NCBI GenBank assembly: GCA_012862575.1
Contig: BLSF01000003.1
Coordinates: 496,001-560,000, forward strand
DNA from: Parietichytrium sp. I65-24A
Taxonomy: Eukaryota; Sar; Bigyra; Thraustochytrida; Thraustochytriidae
Direction of reading: 5' to 3'
DNA length: 64,000 nt
A program made the translations under genes and the position numbers. How positions within the stretch are numbered: position 1 is the stretch's first letter; every line of letters starts with the position of its first letter. A model generated the notes under the pieces. The model did no database searches. It was not told the origin of the DNA and saw nothing but the letters and a program-made list of their open reading frames with translations. Positions 52,101 through 61,256 of this stretch are shown in pieces.

Positions 52101-53395
52101 TTTTAGAGCCACTTTTGGGATTGCCACCTTTTATGACAGATACCGGTTTTCTAGCAAGAACAAAATTCAAAAAAAAATATCTGTTTTCATTCGCGAAGAA
52201 ACAGAAGATACGATTGTGTTGAGAGGCCGGAGAGAGAGCTGACTCCGAAAGCCTCGCGATCGGCTTGGTCCGGCTGTGGATGGATAAATGCTAAAAAGTC
52301 TGGATTTGACAGTGACTTGCTGATTGCTCCCCTCGTGCACAGAGACCTGCAGAATTCAGACTAATTTCAGACTACTACCTGCACGGTGGCACAAATTTTC
52401 CAGAGTTCAACCGCGGAGACAGCGAGAGTATGCCAGTAAGTTACAGGACCACTTGCATCAAGCTCTACGAACTCTGCGAGGCACATGTTTTGTGTGTTTG
52501 GTGGACGGATGTGCATGAATGGATGAATGAATGGACAGGTTGCCGAGAACCAAAGTGAACCAACTTGCCAGCTCTGCGATCTTGCGCCGGCCCACGCTCG
52601 GCTGAACCAATGCACGTACCAACCAACGGTGGGACCGGGCCACATTTTGGCCCCAGAGTCTTCATGATGAAACAACCTCGTGGTCCAACAATGGACAAGC
52701 TTGAGGAACCAGTATTTGAGTCTTTCGAGTCTTTCGGTTCTCACCACTCTCACAACATCTCACCACTCTCACCATGGCACTAACTTTAAATTTAGAGCTG
52801 GGCCGCTCTGGGACTGGAACTGTTGCGTCAGTACCGCGGTTACTGCTGTTCCAGCGGAAGCGAAAGACAGTGAGCAGCTGTAACCCCAGCTTAGTGGAGT
52901 GCGGTTACTGTCCCATGACCTGAGAAACGACACTCTACTGTCACCAAGCTTCGAAGCCGAAAAAGAGACAGCACAGACGGCACTGTGACGAGACAACACC
53001 TTTTCCGGATACTCCGTGACAGGGATTTGAAGGCATATCTGCGCACGTTGACTTTGAAAGAGGAAGGAGCCCAGGAACTTTGAACCAAGAAGAACCCGGC
53101 GGCCTGAACACCGAGACCTCGATTGAATGATTAAAGATAAAAATGCGATGTAAAATTTTTGTCAACTATAAATTTTCTAAAGTTGAATTCATCCGCTGTT
53201 GTGCGCCCGAGAAGAACAAACTAAAGCGATTGGGGTTTGATCGATCTTGCTTCCTGCACTTTGGTCCGCAGCTCCAGGCGCCACGACACTTGGGGTTTAC
53301 TTACAACACAAAGTGCGGGAAACGCGGACCCGATATTATAAATGTGAACGTGAACATGAACATGCCATGGTAGTGTCAAGACAGAAGCGGGCAAA

Positions 53396-55159
53396 TTAGT
53401 GGTTGAACGAATGCGCCTCTCCGGAAGCAGGGACACCACTGTTGCCAGCACCGTTCCAGTTCAGCGCCGGGCCGGTCCAGTTGAGCAGGTCGTCAAGCCA
53501 CTCGCCGTCATCCGCATTGGCCGAGTAAGAGTCCTCGTCACTGCTATCTACAAATGGGAGGGACTCAATGATGTCGTCCTCGGTTCCATACAGGTTGCCA
53601 TCCGGTGAAGGCATCATATTGCTGCTAGAATGTTCGTACAAGACCTTTGGCGCAGTTGGGGCGTTGCTGTAATGCTGCTGTGGATGACGCTGGTGAGCCT
53701 CCTCGTGATGATGGGGGAGGTCGTACATACCATCGTTTATAGTCTCCGAAGCGTGTGCCAGAGTAGGGTTGTGATCATCGAACGTGAAGTCTTGCACGGA
53801 GACTGCTGGAGGGCTGGAGTGGTTTGTGCTGCTGCTTGTTGCAGAGCGCGAAAACACCGGGTTTGCGATGAGGGTGTCGCCAGGCTTCGTGACTGCGTCG
53901 ATTTCCTGCTGTGCCCTGTTGAAGTCGTAGATCACCGACTTGTCAGCTGGGTTGTCTTCTGGGAGCTTGTAAGGAGTACGAGGTTCGTTCTCGTCGAATG
54001 CAACCTCTTGCTTGACGCGTTTGGGAGGCATCTCCACGTGGTCAATTACTGTGACTTGGCTGTCCGGAACGATCTTGGACGGTACTGACTGAAGCGGAGC
54101 AAAAGACATGAACACGTCAAGAGTTGACTCACTGTCGGAGATCATCTCGCGGTGGGTGCAACGAATGACGCATTGGACAGGTCCTTCGTTTTCGAACTCT
54201 TTATGATGGACGTTGAAAACGTGGACAGAAGGGACGTTCCGGATCACGGGGAATTGCGTTGGCCGGCCCATGCTGTTGAACTTGATAGCAACGATTTGTA
54301 CAAAACTCAGCAAGTCGCTTTCTTGCACCAAGATGCGGCTCAACAGGTCCGCGGCCCACGGCAAGAAGCCGCCGCCCGACTCCTCCAGATTCTTCCGAAT
54401 CTCATCGGTGCCGTAGCCGAAAAAGTTGGAGAACGCTTCGTTCACATGCACGTCCGAGTCCGCAGTAGGCTTGGTGTAATCCACTCGCATCCGCAGGAAC
54501 GGCACAGAGTTGTCCTCCTCAAAGCCAAACATCGGATTTGACTGGAGCGAGGTGCTTTCTGGGTTGTGAATCTCACCCTGCACACGTAGATGAAACGGGG
54601 CGCTGCCTCTGTTCAGGATGCGGCCGTCACTGTTCCAGCTGATCATCTTCTTCTCATTTTTGGCCTGCTCCTCCTTTCCCCATTCCCGAAATTTGAGTTG
54701 GCAAGCCTCAACCTTGCCGGCGAGCTCCTCCTCGTCGATGTTGAGCGCCTCCATCCAGCTGCTGAGGCGCTTGAGTGCATCGGTCTTGTTCTGCTTGATC
54801 AAGTACAGCCGCATCTTGTGCAGTTGCCTGTTGAACCAAAACAACGAGCAGCTCACGGCGTAATGCTTGTAGAGCGTAAAGAACACGGACCAGGACCTTC
54901 GCTCGTGCGACCCCAGCGACGACAGCTGCTTGTTGCTTCCCTGTATGGCCGACTGTACCACCATCGGCTGGTTCGCAACCAGCGCCGACCGCTCGCGCTT
55001 TTTAATCGGCCCGCGCTTCTTCTTGGGCGAGTAGAAGCAGCTGATGCCCTTTCGAACGCACCTCACACACGGGTCCTCGCCCGTGCACTTGACCTTGCTC
55101 CCCGTGCACGCATCGCACGAGCTCTTCAGCGTCAAACGCAAGTCGCTCCTAATCTCCAT
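53396..55159 (-). CDS. Zn2Cys6 binuclear-cluster transcription factor with PAS-like domain
   Basis: The 587-residue single-exon protein begins at the ATG at 55159; the three codons upstream start with TTG. Its N-terminus holds a perfect Zn2Cys6 cluster: C15-x2-C18-x6-C25-x5-C31-x2-C34-x6-C41, followed by a basic linker (SPKKKRGPIKKRERS) that usually contacts DNA or serves as a nuclear signal. A helical region lies at about 75-170. A PAS-like domain lies at about 225-340 (VNEAFSNFFGYGTDEIRKNL is the PAS helix/GY pattern). The arrangement recalls fungal Ert1/Rds2/AcuK regulators of gluconeogenesis and respiration. The C-terminal half is Ser/Pro/His-rich, ending in an acidic DDGEWLDDLLNW segment, a plausible activation domain. 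Zn2Cys6 proteins are mainly fungal, so occurrence here is notable. Target genes are unknown. Confidence 0.85.
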   Translation of the reverse strand: MEIRSDLRLTLKSSCDACTGSKVKCTGEDPCVRCVRKGISCFYSPKKKRGPIKKRERSALVANQPMVVQSAIQGSNKQLSSLGSHERRSWSVFFTLYKHYAVSCSLFWFNRQLHKMRLYLIKQNKTDALKRLSSWMEALNIDEEELAGKVEACQLKFREWGKEEQAKNEKKMISWNSDGRILNRGSAPFHLRVQGEIHNPESTSLQSNPMFGFEEDNSVPFLRMRVDYTKPTADSDVHVNEAFSNFFGYGTDEIRKNLEESGGGFLPWAADLLSRILVQESDLLSFVQIVAIKFNSMGRPTQFPVIRNVPSVHVFNVHHKEFENEGPVQCVIRCTHREMISDSESTLDVFMSFAPLQSVPSKIVPDSQVTVIDHVEMPPKRVKQEVAFDENEPRTPYKLPEDNPADKSVIYDFNRAQQEIDAVTKPGDTLIANPVFSRSATSSSTNHSSPPAVSVQDFTFDDHNPTLAHASETINDGMYDLPHHHEEAHQRHPQQHYSNAPTAPKVLYEHSSSNMMPSPDGNLYGTEDDIIESLPFVDSSDEDSYSANADDGEWLDDLLNWTGPALNWNGAGNSGVPASGEAHSFNH

Positions 55160-55236
55160 CTCCACCAACTACTCCAGCGCACAACACCACACACCACCTC
55201 CGCGTGCTCCGCACTTCTCGATCTGATCCCTCTCTC

Positions 55237-55325
55237 ACTCTGTCTCTCTCTGCTCTCTCCCTCTCTCTCTCTCTTTGCTCTCTTTCTCTATCTGCTCTCT
55301 CCCTCTCTCTTTCTCTCTTTCTCTC
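55237..55325 (+). repeat. CT-rich microsatellite upstream of the Zn2Cys6 gene
   Basis: CTCTCT runs with short interruptions, about 80-170 bp before the ATG; (GA)n on the gene's sense strand. Confidence 0.9.
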
Positions 55326-57856
55326 CACGGTTGCCCCCTTCGCGCGTTGAGAGCTGAGACCTGAGACCTGAGACCTGAGAGCAGTGGGAGCGCTGCTGAC
55401 TGAGACGCAGGTCGCGCTTTGCGCAATGCACGCAGGTGGCCCTTTCGCCTTAGCTCCTTGCCTACCCCCTTCTTCTCCCTCACTCACTACTCCTCTCTCT
55501 TTCTCTCTCGCTCTCTCGCTCTCCTCACACCGCTTCCGTCCTGCTTACGTGCCGCGGCCAAGCAGAAGCGTAGCACTGGGAAATTCCTGCTTGCTTTTCG
55601 AGCCCTCCCCTCTCGGGGGTATTTTTTGACAAGTCTCCGGCGAGCCTGCCGGCCAGTGGACTCTGGCGTCTACTGGAAACAGTAGATGGCCACTAACACG
55701 GAATCAACTTTTCGGTCACGGAAGATGGTGTGACATTGACCTTCGCTAGAAAGGAGTTAAGGATATCGCGATCTGGAACAACAGGTGGAATTCAGAGGGC
55801 CTAACGAGAAGGATAGGTACGGTTATGAGTAGATGGGAGGCGAATTTTGTAGGGGTATGCGTAGGAGTCGAGGCGTGTGTATTGGAGTACTAGCGTTCTG
55901 ATTAGCACGTTCGGGTATTCGGGTCGGGAGATCCGTGAGAAGAAGAACGTGGCGAACACTTAGCTTGTTTCTCAGCAACGATAGTTTCTCTTATTTGGCT
56001 TTATAACAATGCTCCTATCTGCACCAGGTGTTACGTGAACTTGTCTGAGGGAGACTTGGCTCTACTCATTCACTGGGTGACACTGATAAAGCTCGAGTAG
56101 ATTTCGAATTGTGGAATGGTTACAAGAGATTATCCTATGGCTCCTAGCAAGGCTAACGGAAGACTACGAAAGATTCCTTAGTCATAAGCTAGTCTCCTCG
56201 GCGACTCGCTGTTTCCTTCCGAGCCCGGTAGCACTGTGACAATGACGCAAGCGCAAGATTCCCCGATTGAAAGTCTCTTAACTTTTTGCCCATTCTTTGC
56301 CCGAATGGCGTCAGCAGAGGCAAACTCTGTCGTGGTATGTGGGACAGACTTGTGTTCTTTGTGCCACGACCCACGACCCACGACTTGAACTTTTCGCATG
56401 ACCTTATGCAGTCCACAGTCCAGCTTTTACTGGCACCGAGTACCTGAAAGAAAGAAAGCTACTGTATCAGCGAAAAGAAAAGATCGCAATGATCAAAGAT
56501 GCTTTCGCTGTCCTGCCGAAACCAACTACTACTCTTCTCTAGTGCATACCATAGGAGGGGCTGGATGACGGGTAAATACGAGTTTCGACGGGTGTACCGG
56601 TACTACTACTTCAGTGTACCGGTAATGGGAATAGATACCTCTAGCCTACTAGCTACTAGCACGTGTGTGTGTTCTTTCTTTCAAGTTGAGCAAACTTACG
56701 AACTTGAAGGTCTCCACATGTTGGCGCAGATGATGCGCAGCGACCGGCGCTGCTAACAGTAGTACATTTGACTTGACAGTCGCGTGCCTGGTGCACTCAT
56801 TCATATTCACTCGTGCAGTTGCGAGTATTCCGAAGTTCGAAGCAAGTAGTTCGAGTTCCAGAAGCCGCCAACCTGGCAACAAGCATGTCGGTAGAAGAAC
56901 CAGGGAATGTGACGGCCCGTGTGTGCCTTGCTCGCGGGCTGTTGCGAGAACGGTCCCCGGCTTTTGCGTTCTGTACTTGATCATATCTGGGGCCATAGAC
57001 CGAACCGAAAAAGGTTGCAACGAACTCTGGCTCGTTGTTCCGTCAATATATCCGTGAATCCTTCTGGAAGCTTTTCAGGTCCTCCGGGGAAAGTGCTCAA
57101 TGTTTCCGTCCAACGCCAAGCTGCTACTGGTGGAATTGTTGTGCTACCTCAGTCGACGGATCTGACTGGAAAAAAAGTGCGAGATTTGGCTCTCAAGTGG
57201 AGCAAGGTGCGCGCGCATTGTGACGAGTGAAGCAAGGTGTAACCTGCAGCGGCATCGGTACCGGCGGTACTCAGTACCGGAAAATTTATCGACTTTGCTG
57301 TTCGATTGAAGGGCGGATCTCGAACAAGTTCTCTTGTTCTCTTGTCCAATCCATGCAGGTGCCGCGGTCTTTGGGGCGCATACGGGAATTGAGGACACCA
57401 AGAGTCCGAATGCAGTTTATCTGAAGTCAGCGAGGCGCAATAAAGCTGCAATTGCTCAAATTCCTCGCATTTGAGGGGGGAATTCTGGATTGGGATGCAG
57501 CATGAAGAAACGTGACAGGGCGTGCTCCCCAGCGCAAGAGGGCATGCCCAGCAACGACCTGTCGCTGGAAGACGCTGATGGAGATGCCATACCTTAATTA
57601 GGGACTTGTGGATGACACATCCCATGGGTAGATTGCCGCGAGAGTGGGTGGCAAATGATAAATGACCTGTCCAGCGAAACAAATTAGCCCTGTACGTTTG
57701 CAGAATCCCTTGTGGCCCATCCCTTTGATGCAAGGTTTCTCAGGGAGCAAGAACCAAGAGTCTTTGCAACACTAGATCCGGATTTCTGAAGGTCCCCAGT
57801 TCTTGAATTAGTTTTTTTGCGTTGCGCGCCCTCATAGCCAAGAGATAGGAAATATA

Positions 57857-57893
57857 AGATGATGATGATAATAATGATGATGATGATGATGAC
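57857..57893 (+). repeat. Imperfect (GAT)n microsatellite
   Basis: GATGATGATGATAATAATGATGATG-type triplet repeat in intergenic DNA. Confidence 0.9.
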
Positions 57894-58460
57894 CATGATC
57901 ATGTTCGGCGCGCCACACAACCAATATCGGTACAGGTTGCGGGCAAGAGTCGCCGAATCTTTCTGCGCAGTTGGCAAATAGTAGCATCAAAGTCAAGACA
58001 TGAATAGGTGGTACTCACAGTCAGTACACACCTCTACTAGCAGCGATAGCTGTCCTTGCCGCTATAGAGAGACATACGCAAACGGGTACCGGTAATACTG
58101 CACAACTTCCAAAAATGATGTACTCAAGTACGTTTCATCACTCTACTAGTACCCATTTTCAAGCGCAAATAAGCTTCCATTCGCCTGCCAACACTAGCAG
58201 CGACACCTACGGGTCAAGTGTAGAGCCGCTAAGGCCGAGCCATCAGAACAATCAGAACTCGAGCACGAACAACGGAACCTTCCCTTGTACGGTGGTGCAG
58301 GGTGCACCGGGAGAGGGGTATAGCGGGCGCCAACGCGTCAACGCATAACAAGGCAAGGATGAAACCTTACGATCCGAAGAAAGAGATAAACATAAGTCAG
58401 ATAAACGTGCAGACCATGAGCATAATTATATAATTATAAGCACATGAGCATGCATGCATG

Positions 58461-58502
58461 AGCTCACACTGCTCAAACACAGCTCACACTGCTCAAACAC
58501 AG
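58461..58502 (+). repeat. Exact tandem duplication of a 20-bp unit
   Basis: AGCTCACACTGCTCAAACAC occurs twice back to back, followed by AGCTC of a third start. Located about 200 bp upstream of the kinase gene. Confidence 0.9.
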
Positions 58503-58537
58503 CTCTCTAGACTACCTCTCTGGACGAGGTCTTTGAT

Positions 58538-58597
58538 CTCGTTGGTCCCATTGGTCTCATTGGTCTCATTGGTCTCATTGGTCTCGTTCGTCTCGTT
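58538..58597 (+). repeat. Tandem 9-bp repeat (TTGGTCTCA)
   Basis: Six or so copies of a 9-bp unit with single-base variants lie directly before the TKL kinase ATG at 58677, in its leader or promoter. Confidence 0.9.
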
Positions 58598-58676
58598 GGC
58601 GGTGGCGCTCTGCGGATGAGTATTGCCGTCAAGAGCAACAAGTCTGCGACAGAAGTGGCGGAAGAGGCGTGGCGCG

Positions 58677-60758
58677 ATGGAAGACGCGAGCTGGTGGGAG
58701 GCTGTCCTGGTCGCAGAGGCCAGAGCGCACCGCAACGTGCGCCTGGTGCTAGACTCGCTGCCGCGAACTCCTGCTCAGCAGAATGGGGCCGGGGGCGTGA
58801 GCGCGTTTGCCGCCAAAGTTGGGTGCACTGGTGTTTTAGTGGAGGTGCTGAAAGCATGTGCAGCGTGGAAAAAGGTGCTCAAACGCCGAGACCTGAACGC
58901 CGCTCGCAAGTCAACGGTGCTGGAGGCGGAGGCAGTGCTTACAGAAGTAGGCGAAAAGGTTGGTAGGCGCCTGGCAATTGAGGTCGAGAAAGGGCAAGTG
59001 CTAGATAACCTCCTGCTGCATCGAGGGCTGGACCTGGACTTGCTGCTGGCCGTAAGGCAACTGGATGAATTGGTTCGTGTCCTGGTTGATGATGAACGTC
59101 ACGCCAAGTGCTTGCTGGAGGTGCAACAAGTTGACGCTTGGTACGCAGAGCTTGTACAGCGAGCTTTGAAAAAGCAGCGCGAGATGAAAGGTGGTAGTCA
59201 GCAGGGGGTTGTCGCTGCAAGCAGCGGCCAGGGGCTTTCGATGGTTTTGGAGCAAACTCGCGTTGAGATGGAGCAGATTATCCTCACAAAAGACGAGCGT
59301 ACACCTGAAGAAGTGTCCAAGGCCTTGCAGCATCTAACCTCTGCAAACGCTCGAATTGGCATAAGTTGCAACACAGATATACCTTTTGATGATTTACAGC
59401 TTGAGAGCATGATTGGCGCAGGTAACTTTGGAAAAGTACTTAAGGCTACCCACAACGGCAAGGGTGTCGCGGTGAAGGTACTCTTAACATCTGTGACTGA
59501 TAACCTCACTGCGTCCTCGCTTAACGAGATCACCGGAGAGCTTGCCAGGTGGTCTTCGTTACATCACAAGAATATAGTGGAATTGTACGGCACTAGCTAC
59601 GACGCTGACGGTGGGCGAGTCTGTTTCATCATGGAACTTTGTCGCTTACCTCTTGAGCAATATCTGTATGACGTGTCGCCGCGGACCGAACGGATTGGGC
59701 TCAGACCCCTTTGCAACATAGTCCGTGGTATCGCGCACGGGCTGGCTTATCTTCATGAGAATGGTGTCGTGCATTTGGACATCAAGCCAGGAAACGTTCT
59801 TCTCACGAGCGATAATCTCACGCAGGCCCAGGTCAAATTGTGTGACTTTGGGCTCAGCATCACCAAACAGGAGGCCGCGACGGCAGTGAATGAGGATTGG
59901 GGAGGTACGCCTGGTTATATGGCTCCAGAATTGTTGACTGTACCACCTCGCATTACCGGGCGTAGTGATATCTTCGCCCTCGGCGTGTTGATCTGGGAGA
60001 TGATGGAGCGCAAGCAGCCTTGGGAAGACGTTCCCATGGCAAATATCATCGTTGCCACCAAAAATGGTGAGCGCCCTCAGTTCGACGAGACTCAAAAGTT
60101 TTACCCGGACTGGTTGTATGAGACTGTGGAAGGCTGCTGGGAACAAGACTATGGAGATCGCCCTACTGCCGAAACCCTCGCAAAGTCTTTGTCTGCAAGC
60201 TCATCGCAGCGCTTTTCGCAGAGCTTGTCCATCTCGGAAGTTCCGGAAATATCACACCCCGACGACGATGCGACGGGCACTGCGGTGGAGGCAACTTTAT
60301 CTGCGGCTGAGAGCCCAACTTCGTCTACGACGCCAAACTATTCCGCGGCACCTCCTCCGCCGAATGCAATTGCTCCAGTGAGCAGCAAATTTTCGATCGA
60401 GCAATCCAAGCCGGCCTCAGATGCAACTCGGAGTGTCAACTCATTTCCATTTAATTCTGGATCTTCAGAATCCAAGCCTCACAACTTTGCTGACGATTAT
60501 GAAATCGCCATCGAGCCACACACACGCCAAAATAGCCAGTACGCAAAACATGCCTTGCCGCCCCCCTCAGACCACCCAGATGCCGACAATCGACAAAAGC
60601 GTGACTATCAAGAGATGGCCGAGTCTGACGAACAGACGGCCGCCGCTGCAACCTTCAGGGACCAAGACCGGCGCCAGAAGATTTTGCTGTTGTGTTTCTT
60701 CCTTCTGTTGCTCGTTGTGGGAGGAATTCTCGCCGCAGTCTTTGCAGCCACCAAGTAG
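58677..60758 (+). CDS. Tail-anchored tyrosine-kinase-like (TKL) family protein kinase, non-RD type
   Basis: The 693-residue protein starts at the ATG at 58677; the upstream frame begins with TTG. Residues 1-180 are helical with no named domain. The kinase domain is at about 243-510. It shows glycine loop GAGNFGKV, VAVKV with Lys267, catalytic loop HLDIKPGNVLL (His366, Asp368, Lys370), DFG at 390-392 and MAPE (APE at 416-418). The residue before the catalytic Asp is Leu, not Arg, so it is a non-RD kinase. The activation-loop style GGTPGYMAPELL and the ELARWSSLHHKNIVELYG segment fit the TKL group (Ser/Thr kinases). The C-terminal 160 residues are Ser/Pro-rich and end in a single hydrophobic helix at ~668-690 with only a few residues after it, a tail anchor in ER or another organelle membrane. 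Substrates are unknown. Confidence 0.88.
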   Translation: MEDASWWEAVLVAEARAHRNVRLVLDSLPRTPAQQNGAGGVSAFAAKVGCTGVLVEVLKACAAWKKVLKRRDLNAARKSTVLEAEAVLTEVGEKVGRRLAIEVEKGQVLDNLLLHRGLDLDLLLAVRQLDELVRVLVDDERHAKCLLEVQQVDAWYAELVQRALKKQREMKGGSQQGVVAASSGQGLSMVLEQTRVEMEQIILTKDERTPEEVSKALQHLTSANARIGISCNTDIPFDDLQLESMIGAGNFGKVLKATHNGKGVAVKVLLTSVTDNLTASSLNEITGELARWSSLHHKNIVELYGTSYDADGGRVCFIMELCRLPLEQYLYDVSPRTERIGLRPLCNIVRGIAHGLAYLHENGVVHLDIKPGNVLLTSDNLTQAQVKLCDFGLSITKQEAATAVNEDWGGTPGYMAPELLTVPPRITGRSDIFALGVLIWEMMERKQPWEDVPMANIIVATKNGERPQFDETQKFYPDWLYETVEGCWEQDYGDRPTAETLAKSLSASSSQRFSQSLSISEVPEISHPDDDATGTAVEATLSAAESPTSSTTPNYSAAPPPPNAIAPVSSKFSIEQSKPASDATRSVNSFPFNSGSSESKPHNFADDYEIAIEPHTRQNSQYAKHALPPPSDHPDADNRQKRDYQEMAESDEQTAAAATFRDQDRRQKILLLCFFLLLLVVGGILAAVFAATK

Positions 60759-61198
60759 ATGTTCCTATCTCCTTGAATCTTTGTTGCAGGGTATGTCTCA
60801 CACGACAAACCCGCATCCCGTCGCTTCACGTCAAGAATTGCACTCGTCTCCTTCGCGAGTGATAGCCCAGGAAAGTCAATCTCTCTCTCTCCTCTCGACC
60901 TGAATTCTGAACATATTCATTCTTCGATTGTCGCATCTATTCCATTCTTCCATCTCACTTATCTTCCAGCTAAATGGACCACGAGCTCAGCCCTTTGCGA
61001 GACGCTCAAGTTCATCTTCCGAGATCCGTTCGAACCCTCATGATCATCGTCACCTCCATGCTCTCACATTCATGCTTCTGTTGTAATGTAAACACATGCA
61101 TTCCAAAATCTTATCCTGCGAGAGCACACACGGGGTCCAAAAACTGACAGCAATTGAGCCGCTTCAAAGCGTGTAGGGCAGTGGGAAAGACAGACACC

Positions 61199-61248
<50 letters not shown>

Positions 61249-61256
61249 GGAGTAAC
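60759..61256. other. Intergenic: kinase 3' flank and LarA-like gene leader
   Basis: About 500 bp with CT-rich patches, a TGAATTCTGAA motif at 60901-60911, and a (CA)n(GA)n microsatellite ending 12 bp before the LarA-like ATG. No gene is seen. Confidence 0.6.
61196..61244 (+). repeat. (CA)n(GA)n compound microsatellite directly upstream of the LarA-like gene
   Basis: CACACA repeats run into a long pure GA run on the sense strand, ending about 12 bp before the ATG at 61257; it must lie in the promoter or 5' UTR. Confidence 0.92.

Larger units (their letters stand above)
44374..53395. other. Nine-kilobase gene-poor region rich in simple repeats
   Basis: No ATG-started frame with protein-like character on either strand; the longest frame (49553-50071) contains no Met codon. 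The first ~600 bp is plus-strand pyrimidine-rich and is probably the leader/promoter of the H+-ATPase. Repeats include (CT)n at 44643-44662, (GA)n at 44932-44956 and 46078-46146, GGAT units at 45555-45582, (GACA)n near 45740-45770 and poly-T at 47789-47807. GTACTGAGTACTG-type palindromes occur near 45833-45862, 48712-48745 and 49082-49094. GAATTCAGA-type motifs occur at 48079, 48168, 50461 and 52349. CTGCACGGTGGCACA appears twice (48407, 52379). Sparse genes plus shared motifs suggest decayed repeats or regulatory/structural DNA; no element can be named. Confidence 0.5.
55160..58676. other. Gene-poor region of 3.5 kb between the Zn2Cys6 and kinase genes
   Basis: Adjacent to the Zn2Cys6 gene the plus strand is CT-rich (55230-55325), i.e. 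GA on its sense strand. No supported gene lies further on. The stretch holds a GAATTCAGA motif near 55789. TACCGGTA-type motifs lie near 56595, 56627, 57259-57285 and 58087. Also present are a CTAGTA cluster near 56643, an imperfect (GAT)n run at 57857-57893, a tandem duplication at 58461-58502 and a 9-bp tandem repeat at 58538-58597. Confidence 0.5.
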
